DNA of 64,000 nt from VRUE01 sp963697805 (lineage in GTDB: Bacteria; Actinomycetota; Thermoleophilia; Solirubrobacterales; 70-9), in NCBI GenBank assembly GCA_963697805.1, contig CAVOPB010000005.1, positions 1 through 64,000 of the forward strand. Reading direction: 5' to 3'. Both the position numbers and the translations under genes were made by a program. The first letter of the stretch is position 1. Each line of letters starts with the position of its first letter. A model generated the notes under the pieces. It was not told where the DNA came from, searched no databases, and saw nothing but the letters and a program-made list of their open reading frames with translations. This document shows, piece after piece, positions 36,851 to 43,792 of the stretch.

Positions 36851-37594
36851 CTAGGCGAACCTGCCGTCGACCGGCCTCCCTCCCGGTTCCGCTCTCCAGG
36901 CGTCCACCAGGCGCGGTATAGCGAGGATCAGCAGGATGCAGACGCCGAACACGAAGATGAACGCGGCCAGGGCAATTTTTTTGCCAATGGCATCGTCGAT
37001 CATCCCACCCTGGGCCGGACCCAGACTCCGGAATTCGACCCGCAGTCGTTGTGGCGTTTCCTGTTCGGCCTGGATTCTCCCGACCGCCTTGCGCAGCGCA
37101 ACGGGCGCCGCGGCGGCCAGTGCCTTGGCCTCGGGCACCGTCGGCGCCCGAGTGAGGACGCTGATGACCGGGAGCTCGCCCGACTGCGCGATCATGATCC
37201 CGTAGGGATGAGTTTTTGCCGGCGCCTGCTCGGCCCCCGGCGCCTCGCCCGGCAGCGGCGTCGGACCGCCGGTATCGATCTGTCCCGGCGGGGTACCCGT
37301 CTCCTTGCCGATTGCGTCGATCACATCCCTGCCCGACATCAACCTGGCGAAGATGGCTGCCCTTTCGATCAACGGACCGAGCGCTTTCCGTGTGTCCGCG
37401 ATCGGCGAGCGAGACGAATCGACCAGGATCGAGGCGGATCCCTGAGCCCGGACATCCACCCGCTTGCTGACTCCCGGCGGGAGCAGGCTGACGCTGTAGA
37501 GGACGAGGACCGCGGCCATCATCGCGAGAAGCCCGGAGGCGATAACCAGCCACCGTCTATGCCAGAGGTCCTTGAGTGCTTGGATCAGGTCCAC
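36851..37594 (-). CDS. Wzz-like polysaccharide chain-length protein, paralogue 2
   Basis: 247 residues with the same plan as its neighbours: start DLIQALKDLWHRRWLVI, a first membrane segment, an extracellular middle with SASILVDSSRSPIAD and IFARLMSGRDVIDAIGKETGTPPG, and a second membrane segment near 220. The shared ILVD(S/T) stretch and the following RA-x-x-F-x-R-x-L/M segment support common descent with the two flanking paralogues. The family regulates chain length of surface polysaccharide together with Wzy. No nucleotide-binding motif was seen. Confidence 0.7.
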   Translation of the reverse strand: MDLIQALKDLWHRRWLVIASGLLAMMAAVLVLYSVSLLPPGVSKRVDVRAQGSASILVDSSRSPIADTRKALGPLIERAAIFARLMSGRDVIDAIGKETGTPPGQIDTGGPTPLPGEAPGAEQAPAKTHPYGIMIAQSGELPVISVLTRAPTVPEAKALAAAAPVALRKAVGRIQAEQETPQRLRVEFRSLGPAQGGMIDDAIGKKIALAAFIFVFGVCILLILAIPRLVDAWRAEPGGRPVDGRFA

Positions 37595-37602
37595 CGAGCC
37601 AC

Positions 37603-38451
37603 CTACGATCGGAGGACCTTCAGGGGCGGCCTGTCCTGCTCGATCCGGTCCCCATCATCTTCCTCGTCCCCACTCTCGTCACTGTCGTGGCCCTCGTCAC
37701 TGTCGTGGCTCACCTCCAAGCCGGTGGCCCTCCAGTTCCTCACCAGCCAGGCCCAGCCGAGTATCGCGGCGCAGCCGGCCAGCAGCAGGAAGATTGTGGC
37801 GACCAGGGCGTATCGGCGCGGCAGTCCCCGGATCACAAATCCGCTTGTCGGTGCCCCGAACGCGCGCACGACCAGCTGATTGTTGACCGGAACGTCTTGG
37901 GACGCCGCCACGCGGGAGAGGTACCGGCTCAGCTCGAAGAGCGCGGCGCTGGAGATGTGCCGCGCCGTATTCAGTTGGGGCGCCTGCGCTTCGACATGAA
38001 GGATCGGCAGCGATTCGTCGGTCGAAAGGGTGAGGACCGTCTGCTCGCTCGGGGGGACTTCGAGCGCGCCGCGGGGCTTTACCGGGACCGGGGTCAGCCA
38101 TGGCGTGCTCGGGTCGGCGGGTGGAACGACGATCAGCTTTCCGGCGGGGACCCGGGCGCGCTTGGCGATGTCTTCCTTGAGAGTCCCGCTGGTCATCAGA
38201 TTGCCCATCAGGTTCGCCCGGCCGGCGAGGGTCGGGAGGTCGGGTCCCTTGCGACCGACGGCGACCACCTGCGAGTTCCGAGTATCGACGAGGATGTCCG
38301 AGGAGGCGAGGGCCACCTCGAATTGCCGGCTCTTCGGCGGCATGCTTGGCTGAAAGGCGAGCAGAAAGCCGACCAGCATTGAAAATGCGACCACGCCGGC
38401 GACCAGCGCCTTGCGCCGCGAGAGCTCTCGTAGGATTTTTGCCAGCTCCAA
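37603..38451 (-). CDS. Wzz-like polysaccharide chain-length protein, paralogue 1
   Basis: 282 residues from a TTG at 38451, chosen for the GGAGG 5 nt upstream; the frame is open further up but without a better site. It begins LELAKILRELSRRKALVAGVVAF and has a first membrane segment, then SSDILVDTRNSQVVAV, ANLMGNLMTSGTLKEDIAKRARVPAG and a second membrane segment near 240. The C-terminal tail is acidic and Asp/Glu/Ser-rich (DSDEGHDSDESGDEED), unlike the two paralogues. First gene of this minus-strand operon; 170 bp separate it from the divergent oxidoreductase gene. Confidence 0.7.
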   Translation of the reverse strand: MELAKILRELSRRKALVAGVVAFSMLVGFLLAFQPSMPPKSRQFEVALASSDILVDTRNSQVVAVGRKGPDLPTLAGRANLMGNLMTSGTLKEDIAKRARVPAGKLIVVPPADPSTPWLTPVPVKPRGALEVPPSEQTVLTLSTDESLPILHVEAQAPQLNTARHISSAALFELSRYLSRVAASQDVPVNNQLVVRAFGAPTSGFVIRGLPRRYALVATIFLLLAGCAAILGWAWLVRNWRATGLEVSHDSDEGHDSDESGDEEDDGDRIEQDRPPLKVLRS

Positions 38452-38621
38452 TGCGTCCTCCGGTGGTCGGGTGCAGCTGAGCCTGTGTCGAGCCTGAGTT
38501 GCCCGACACGGAATGAACGTCAATCTGATCGGGCTTCTTGCACCCGACCCTCCCCCGTTTTTCCAACTTTGGAGAAGGCGGTCCTGCGCAAGTCCGCGGG
38601 GCCGGGGCCGTTTGTAGAGAG

Positions 38622-39719
38622 ATGAACCTCGACAATGCGATCGAGACCCTGGTCGTGGGTTACGGCTATTGGGGCCCGAACATCGTCCGCAACCTGATCG
38701 AACGCCCAGAGTTCCGCCTCGCGGGCCTGTGCGACCGGGATGAGCGGCGGCTCGAGGACTTTCGTTGTCAGAACCCGGGTAAGGAGTGCGAGTCCGACCT
38801 CGATGTCGCGCTGTCCAACCCCGATCTCGAGGCTGTAGCGATCGCGACGCCGCCTCATACGCACTACGCGCTGGTTCGCGCCGCGCTGGAGGCCGGCAAG
38901 CACGTTCTGGTCGAGAAGCCGCTGGCCCGGACCGCCGATGAGGCCGCCGAGTTGATGGAACTGGCCGACGAGAGGGGGCTGGTGCTGATGCCCGGCCACA
39001 CCTTCCTCTACAGCCCGTCGGTCAACAAGGTCCGCAACCTGATCCAGGACGGAACGCTGGGCGAGATCTACTTCGTCACCTCCTCACGGATGAACCTCGG
39101 CAAATATCAGCAGGACGGGGTCGTGCTCGACCTCGCCCCGCATGACCTGTCGATACTTCTCCATTGGCTGGGCAAGCCTCTGGTTGAGGTGACCGCGAAT
39201 GGGCGCAGCGTCTACCAGGAAGGCGTTCACGAGACCGCGTTTCTGACGATGGCCTTCGAGGGCGGCGCCCAGGCGAACGTCCAGCTGTCCTGGTTGGCGC
39301 CTCGCAAGATGCGCCAGATGGTCGTCGTCGGCAGCAAGCAGATGGTTCAGTACGAGGACACGTCCGCAGACGCTTCCGTGCGGATATATGACCGGGGCAT
39401 GGACTTCTCCCAGCCCCCCGCCAACTTCGGCGAGTATCGGCTGACCTATCGGACGGGCGACATGATCGCTCCACAGATCGAGCCGGCCGAGCCACTCGGT
39501 CTCGAGCTCAAGGACTTCGCCTCGGCCATCCTCGAGGGAACGACCCCCACATCGAACTCACGCCTTGGGTTGGAAGTGGTCTTCGCCCTCGAGGCGCTGG
39601 AGCGTTCTCTCGAATCCCGCGGCGAACCAATCACGGTTCCGCCCGTGAAGCAGGTTCTGCGGCGACGTGCCGCCAGTGCGGCACCGGTCGTCGGTGCCGC
39701 GCAGCGGCAAGCCGCCTGA
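38622..39719 (+). CDS. Gfo/Idh/MocA family oxidoreductase
   Basis: 365 residues from the ATG at 38622. The N-terminal Rossmann fold starts LVVGYGYWGPNIVRNL, followed by LVEKPLARTADEAAELM, the EKP motif of the family. The C-terminal sheet domain carries LDLAPHDLSILLHWLG, where His/Asp are typical active-site residues. The family oxidises or reduces sugars with NAD(P); members in polysaccharide loci make keto- or uronic sugars. It is divergent from the Wzz-like operon, so it may share a regulatory region. It lies 1 bp from the stop of the convergent small gene. Confidence 0.85.
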   Translation: MNLDNAIETLVVGYGYWGPNIVRNLIERPEFRLAGLCDRDERRLEDFRCQNPGKECESDLDVALSNPDLEAVAIATPPHTHYALVRAALEAGKHVLVEKPLARTADEAAELMELADERGLVLMPGHTFLYSPSVNKVRNLIQDGTLGEIYFVTSSRMNLGKYQQDGVVLDLAPHDLSILLHWLGKPLVEVTANGRSVYQEGVHETAFLTMAFEGGAQANVQLSWLAPRKMRQMVVVGSKQMVQYEDTSADASVRIYDRGMDFSQPPANFGEYRLTYRTGDMIAPQIEPAEPLGLELKDFASAILEGTTPTSNSRLGLEVVFALEALERSLESRGEPITVPPVKQVLRRRAASAAPVVGAAQRQAA

Positions 39720-40079
39720 TCAGGCGGGACGCACTGAGGCCGAGAGGAAGTCCAGCTCGGCGAGATAGACCATCACCGAGTGTGCGGTTATGGCGTCAAC
39801 GTCAACGCCGTGCCTCATCGCCTCGCGTCTCAGTGTCGCCTCGGTCTGCGAATCGAGTGTCAGTTCGATCTCGACTACCTCGGGTCTGGTTTGAGTCGAG
39901 GTACTGGTACCAAATTGAGTCGAGGTACTGGTACCCAAAAATTGGGGCGGCGGCATGGGGGGACGCCCTGACTCGAGCTTGCCGGCGTAATGGCTGATTG
40001 CCGTCTTGACAGTCTCTGTCAGATCCGTGCCCTGGGCTTCGATGCCCGCGCGGGCGAATGTTCCGAGTGTCACTCTCAT
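39720..40079 (-). CDS. Small conserved protein of unknown function, paralogue A
   Basis: 119 residues from the ATG at 40079; a TTG at 40088 also exists. No family recognised. The N-terminal part, RVTLGTFARAGIEAQ then TVKTAISHYAGKLESG, and C-terminal part, VVEIELTLDSQTEATLRREA then AHSVMVYLAELD, align distantly with the protein at 41031-41396. The two halves are joined by a linker with an internal 8-residue repeat (FGTSTSTQ twice). The segment spacing recalls small DNA-binding beta-alpha-alpha folds such as ribbon-helix-helix, but this is only a guess. A palindrome lies just upstream of its start. Confidence 0.6.
   Translation of the reverse strand: MRVTLGTFARAGIEAQGTDLTETVKTAISHYAGKLESGRPPMPPPQFLGTSTSTQFGTSTSTQTRPEVVEIELTLDSQTEATLRREAMRHGVDVDAITAHSVMVYLAELDFLSASVRPA
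39891..39935 (-). repeat. Perfect 21-bp direct repeat, period 24 bp, inside paralogue A
   Basis: The 21-mer beginning ttgagtcgaggtactggtac occurs at 39891-39911 and 39915-39935. The period of 24 bp is 8 codons, so it encodes two in-frame copies of an 8-residue Thr/Ser-rich segment and extends the linker without a frameshift. Typical of slippage expansion. Confidence 0.85.
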
Positions 40080-40100
40080 TGGTCCCAATCCCTGCTCCCA

Positions 40101-40114
40101 CTAGGTCAACCTAG
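40101..40114. promoter_or_regulatory. Palindromic operator candidate
   Basis: CTAGGT-CA-ACCTAG is a perfect 6-bp inverted repeat with a 2-bp centre, 22 bp upstream of the paralogue A start and in the AT-richer gap before the sigma gene. It could be the binding site of a dimeric repressor, possibly paralogue A itself. Confidence 0.35.
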
Positions 40115-40230
40115 GTTAGTACCCAGAATTTTCACCTGAGAAACCGAGATCCTCCTATCTTCAACCTGTGCAATATCGCCAGAATTGCAGCGACTTGAGC
40201 ACGAGTCTGAAATTTGGACAAATATTGTGA

Positions 40231-40259
40231 TTGACATTCGACAGATGGACCACTATTCC
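40231..40259 (+). promoter_or_regulatory. Candidate promoter for the sigma factor gene
   Basis: TTGACA at 40231 matches the -35 consensus perfectly and is followed after 17 bp by TATTCC at 40254, a 3/6 match to the -10. The region 40080-40364 holds no supported gene and is clearly AT-richer than the rest of the window. Confidence 0.4.
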
Positions 40260-40364
40260 TGTCAAGGCAATATCGGAAAGTGGATCGATAGCTCAGGGAG
40301 ATACCCCGCAGTTTGGGAGAGATTCTTTGATCAGTCCGGTTCGAGCCGAAGCTGGAAAACGCGA

Positions 40365-41015
40365 ATGACCGACGAACGGAACAATCCAGTGATCAGAGGG
40401 CGGGGAGCAGACGATCGTCGCGGCCGGTTGATGGATAGAGCCTGCGAGCTTGAGTCAAGCGACAACTCCTGGCTCGTCCAGCAAGCAATCGAGCGGGCCA
40501 AGGACGGGGACAGCGAAGGTCTGCACTTCCTCTACGTCCGCTATGCCCCCGATGTTCAGCGTTACATCGCGAGCTTCGTCCGGGATCACCACGAGGCTGA
40601 AGACATCACCCAGAACGTTTTCGCAAAGCTGATGACGGCGATCCAGAAGTACGAGCAGCGCGATGTGCCGTTCGCCGCTTGGATCATGCGGGTATCACGC
40701 AACGCCGCCCTCGACCACATGCGGTCGCGGCGCGCGACTCCGGCCGAGGAGGTGAGGCTTGCTGACGACGGCCATGCCCAGACCAGCACAGAATTGAGCC
40801 ATGACCTTCGCCAGGCGCTCGAGCAACTCCCCGAGGATCAGCGTGAGGTCCTGATCTTGCGGCATATTGCGGGACTTTCCCCGCTCGAGATTGCATCCAC
40901 CCTGCAGAAGTCGGAGAGCTCGGTCCATGGCCTCCACCACCGTGGCCGGCGAACCCTGCAGGCGAAGCTGAGCGAGATGGGCGCCGCCCCGGTAGTCGCC
41001 CCCAGGGCTTCCTGA
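40365..41015 (+). CDS. RNA polymerase sigma-70 family factor (ECF-like)
   Basis: 216 residues from the ATG at 40365 (GGAAAA upstream); an ATG at 40431 and longer starts are possible. Region 2 is FLYVRYAPDVQRYIASFV then HEAEDITQNVFAKLM, and region 4 is LPEDQREVLILRHIAGLSPLEIA then SESSVHGLHHRGRRTLQAKL, a helix-turn-helix. No region 3 is present, so it is an extracytoplasmic-function type. No anti-sigma gene with membrane segments is adjacent; instead two paralogous small proteins flank it. It may control the neighbouring envelope genes, which is inference. Confidence 0.9.
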   Translation: MTDERNNPVIRGRGADDRRGRLMDRACELESSDNSWLVQQAIERAKDGDSEGLHFLYVRYAPDVQRYIASFVRDHHEAEDITQNVFAKLMTAIQKYEQRDVPFAAWIMRVSRNAALDHMRSRRATPAEEVRLADDGHAQTSTELSHDLRQALEQLPEDQREVLILRHIAGLSPLEIASTLQKSESSVHGLHHRGRRTLQAKLSEMGAAPVVAPRAS

Positions 41016-41030
41016 GCCGGCCCCGCCCGG

Positions 41031-41396
41031 CTAGTTGTTGTCGAGGTCCTCGAGGAATCGCTCGGTGACGCGGTCGGCGTTGTCCTCAGCTGCCAGATGG
41101 AGCACGGCGTGTTCGAGCAGCTGGGGAGCGCTCACCTCCTGGCTCAGCGCCTCTTCGCCCAGCGATTTCCAAAGTCCGGCGTCGATGTGCAATTGCACCT
41201 CCACCCCTTGAACCGGCTTGCGGCCACGTAGGAAGGGTGGATAGGCCCAACCGGGGCTCGGCGACTCCCGATGGTCCAGATAACACCGAATCGCACGTTC
41301 GACGCTCGCCGAGCTCGAGCTTCCTCGGGTGACCAACTCGACAGCGAGGATCTTGCTCGCAATCGCACCCACGGTGACCGTAATTGTGCGTTTCAC
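41031..41396 (-). CDS. Small conserved protein of unknown function, paralogue B
   Basis: 121 residues from a GTG at 41396; the frame is open to 41489 without a better site. It aligns distantly with paralogue A (39720-40079). ITVTVGAIASKILAVE and SVERAIRCYLDHRESPSP match the A N-terminus, and VEVQLHIDAGLWKSLGEEA then LLEHAVLHLAAED match the A C-terminus. Their lengths are nearly equal, and both point leftward on either side of the sigma factor. The gene ends 15 bp after the sigma gene stop (convergent). The acidic tail (ERFLEDLDNN) is specific to B. Function unknown; possible roles are DNA binding or anti-sigma activity. Confidence 0.6.
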   Translation of the reverse strand: MKRTITVTVGAIASKILAVELVTRGSSSSASVERAIRCYLDHRESPSPGWAYPPFLRGRKPVQGVEVQLHIDAGLWKSLGEEALSQEVSAPQLLEHAVLHLAAEDNADRVTERFLEDLDNN

Positions 41397-41547
41397 TCCG
41401 ACTTTCCGATTCCGCCGCCGCTGCCCTCCTCCCGCCCAAGAACGGGCTGGCATGTGAGAAGACCCCGGGCTCATATGCTGTCCGGCCACGATGCCCCGCG
41501 CAAGTCATTGCTCAGGAATTTCGTCCCATTTAGGTACTCCACTTACT

Positions 41548-41577
41548 AAAAATAGCGGATTGTAGTCCGCGTTTTTT
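41548..41577. terminator. Bidirectional intrinsic terminator after rel
   Basis: A hairpin GCGGA-TTGTAG-TCCGC at 41555-41570 is flanked by an A-run on the left and T6 on the right, so both strands have a stem followed by U-rich RNA. It directly follows the rel stop codon (minus) and would also stop transcription coming from the left. Confidence 0.75.
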
Positions 41578-43792
41578 AGGAAGTTGGTGTAATGCGATAG
41601 GCGTCGAAGACTGACTCGACGTTCCGCAGGCGCGAGATGCACTGCTTCAGCTGCTCGGGATCCCCCACCTCGATTACGAAGGTGTTCTTCACCATCGGGT
41701 GACGGGTCATGCAGCTCGCCTCGATGATGTTGATCCCGGCCTCCGAGAACGTCCGCGAGAGGTCCTCGAGGAGTCGGGTCCGGTCGTAGGCGTCGATCTG
41801 CAGCTGGACCCGGTAGGAGGCCTCGTTCTCGCCGTTCCAGCTGACCTCGACGAAACGTTCCGGGGCCCGTTTCAGCGCCTTCAGGTTTTTGCAGTCGGTG
41901 CGGTGGATCGTGATCCCGCGGCCGAGTGAGACGTAGCCGGCGATCTCGTCGCCCGGCACCGGGCGGCAGCACTTAGCGAGGCGGACCGCGACCTGGTCGG
42001 CCCCCTTTACCCTGATCCCGTAGTTGGAGGCCTCCTTCGTCCGCCGCGCCTTGTCGTCGGTCCCGGTGCTGCCGAGCGGCTCGTGCTCCTCGACCGCCTC
42101 GCCCACCTCGAGCCGCTGCATGACCTTCTTGACGACGGCCTTGGTCGAGATCTTGCCCTGTCCGAGGGCGATATAGAAGTCGGTCGCTTTGCGGTATCCC
42201 ATCTCGCGGATCACGTCCGCGAGCAATGGCGATATCGCGACCTTCTGCATCGGCAGGCCGCGCTTGCGGAGCGTCTCCTCGAGCGCTTCGCGGCCGCGCT
42301 TCTCGGCGTCCTCGCGGCCTTCCTCTTTGAAGAAGGCGCGGATCTTGTTCCGCGCCCGGCTGGTGCGGACGAGCTTCAGCCAGTCGCGCGACGGTCCGCG
42401 CTTCTGCTTCGCGGTCAGGACTTCGACGATGTCGCCCGAGCGCAGCTGGTAGTGGAGCGGGACGATGTTGCCGTTGACCTTGGCGCCGACGCAGCGGTGG
42501 CCGACGTCGGTGTGGACGGCGTAGGCGAAATCGAGCGGGGTCGAGCCCGCGGAGAGGTTCTTGACCTCGCCCTTGGGCGTGAAGACGAAGACCTCGTCCT
42601 CGAACAGGTCGACCTTCAACGACTCGAGGAACTCGGTCGGGTCCTGGTCGCCCTGGGCCTCGACCAGCTGCCGCAGCCAGGTCATCTTCTCCCGGCGGGG
42701 GTCACTGGCGCCACCCTCCTTGTAGGCGACGTGGGCGGCGACGCCGTACTCGGCGAGATTGTGCATCTCAGCGGTCCGGATCTGGATCTCGAGGGGCTTG
42801 CCCTCGGGCCCGATCACAGTGGTGTGGAGCGCCTGGTACATATTGGCCTTCGGCATCGCGACGAAGTCCTTGAAGCGCCCGGGCAGCGGCTTCCAGAGGG
42901 AGTGGATGACCCCGATCGCCCCGTAGCAGTCCTTGACCGAGCCGACGATCACCCTCATCGCAGTCAGGTCAAAGATCTCGTTGAACTCGCGGCCCTTCTT
43001 CGTCATCTTCGTGTAGATCGAGTAGAAGTGCTTGGCCCGGCCGGAGATCTCGGCCTCAATCCCGACCTCCTGCAGCTCGCCGGAGAGGAACTCGCCGGCC
43101 TCGTTGACGTAGACCTCGCGCTCGTCACGCTGCTGGGAGACGAGCTGTTTGATCTCTTTGTACTTGCGCGGGTGCAGGGTCGCGAAGGCGAGGTCCTCGA
43201 GCTCCCATTTGATCGCGTGGATCCCGAGACGGTGCGCGAGCGGGGCATATATCTCGAGCGTCTCGCGTGACTTCGCGAGCTGCTTCTGTTTCGGCAGCGC
43301 CCCAAGGGTGCGCATGTTGTGGAGGCGGTCGGCGAGCTTAATCAGGATCACCCTGACGTCGCTCGCCATCGCGACCATCATCTTGCGGTAGTTCTCGGCC
43401 TGGCGCTCGTCGCGGCTCTCGAACGTCATCCCGGTCAGCTTCGTGACGCCGTCGACCAGGAGCGCGATCTCATCGCCGAATTCGGCCCTGATCTCGTCGA
43501 GGCTGGCGCTCGTGTCCTCGACGGTGTCGTGGAGCAGCGCCGCGCAGAGGGTCTCGGTGTCGAGCCGCATCCGGGCACAGATCTGGGCGACCCCGACCGG
43601 GTGGGTGATGAACTCGTCGCCGGAGCGGCGGACCTGGTCGGCGTGGCGGTCGCAGGCGAACTCGAAGGCGCGGCTGACCGCGTCGCGGTCGATCTCGGGC
43701 GGCGAGTCGAACTCCTCGACCACGGCGAAGAGGTCGGCGAGGAGCTCTCTCTGCTCTATCGATGTCTGTGGCGCTCGAGGAATCTGAGGCAC
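41576..43792 (-). CDS. rel: Bifunctional (p)ppGpp synthetase/hydrolase (Rel)
   Basis: 738 residues, the usual length for Rel. The N-terminal HD hydrolase domain is intact (HDTVEDT near 87, then KLADRLHNMRTL). The synthetase domain has GRFKDFVAMPKANMYQALHTT; the charged RFKD motif is typical of bifunctional enzymes. A TGS domain (VFTPKGEVKNL) and a C-terminal ACT domain follow. It makes and degrades the stringent-response alarmone. It overlaps recJ by 37 bp. The first standard codon is a GTG at 43792 that sits on top of an AAGGAG box; an in-frame ATT at 43783 has that box 8 nt upstream, so the start is uncertain. A bidirectional terminator follows the stop. Confidence 0.95.
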   Translation of the reverse strand: MPQIPRAPQTSIEQRELLADLFAVVEEFDSPPEIDRDAVSRAFEFACDRHADQVRRSGDEFITHPVGVAQICARMRLDTETLCAALLHDTVEDTSASLDEIRAEFGDEIALLVDGVTKLTGMTFESRDERQAENYRKMMVAMASDVRVILIKLADRLHNMRTLGALPKQKQLAKSRETLEIYAPLAHRLGIHAIKWELEDLAFATLHPRKYKEIKQLVSQQRDEREVYVNEAGEFLSGELQEVGIEAEISGRAKHFYSIYTKMTKKGREFNEIFDLTAMRVIVGSVKDCYGAIGVIHSLWKPLPGRFKDFVAMPKANMYQALHTTVIGPEGKPLEIQIRTAEMHNLAEYGVAAHVAYKEGGASDPRREKMTWLRQLVEAQGDQDPTEFLESLKVDLFEDEVFVFTPKGEVKNLSAGSTPLDFAYAVHTDVGHRCVGAKVNGNIVPLHYQLRSGDIVEVLTAKQKRGPSRDWLKLVRTSRARNKIRAFFKEEGREDAEKRGREALEETLRKRGLPMQKVAISPLLADVIREMGYRKATDFYIALGQGKISTKAVVKKVMQRLEVGEAVEEHEPLGSTGTDDKARRTKEASNYGIRVKGADQVAVRLAKCCRPVPGDEIAGYVSLGRGITIHRTDCKNLKALKRAPERFVEVSWNGENEASYRVQLQIDAYDRTRLLEDLSRTFSEAGINIIEASCMTRHPMVKNTFVIEVGDPEQLKQCISRLRNVESVFDAYRITPTS

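Noticed and set aside
42083..43270. 395-codon plus-strand frame across rel
   Set aside because: rel has all expected motifs on the minus strand; the other frame is a low-complexity shadow.
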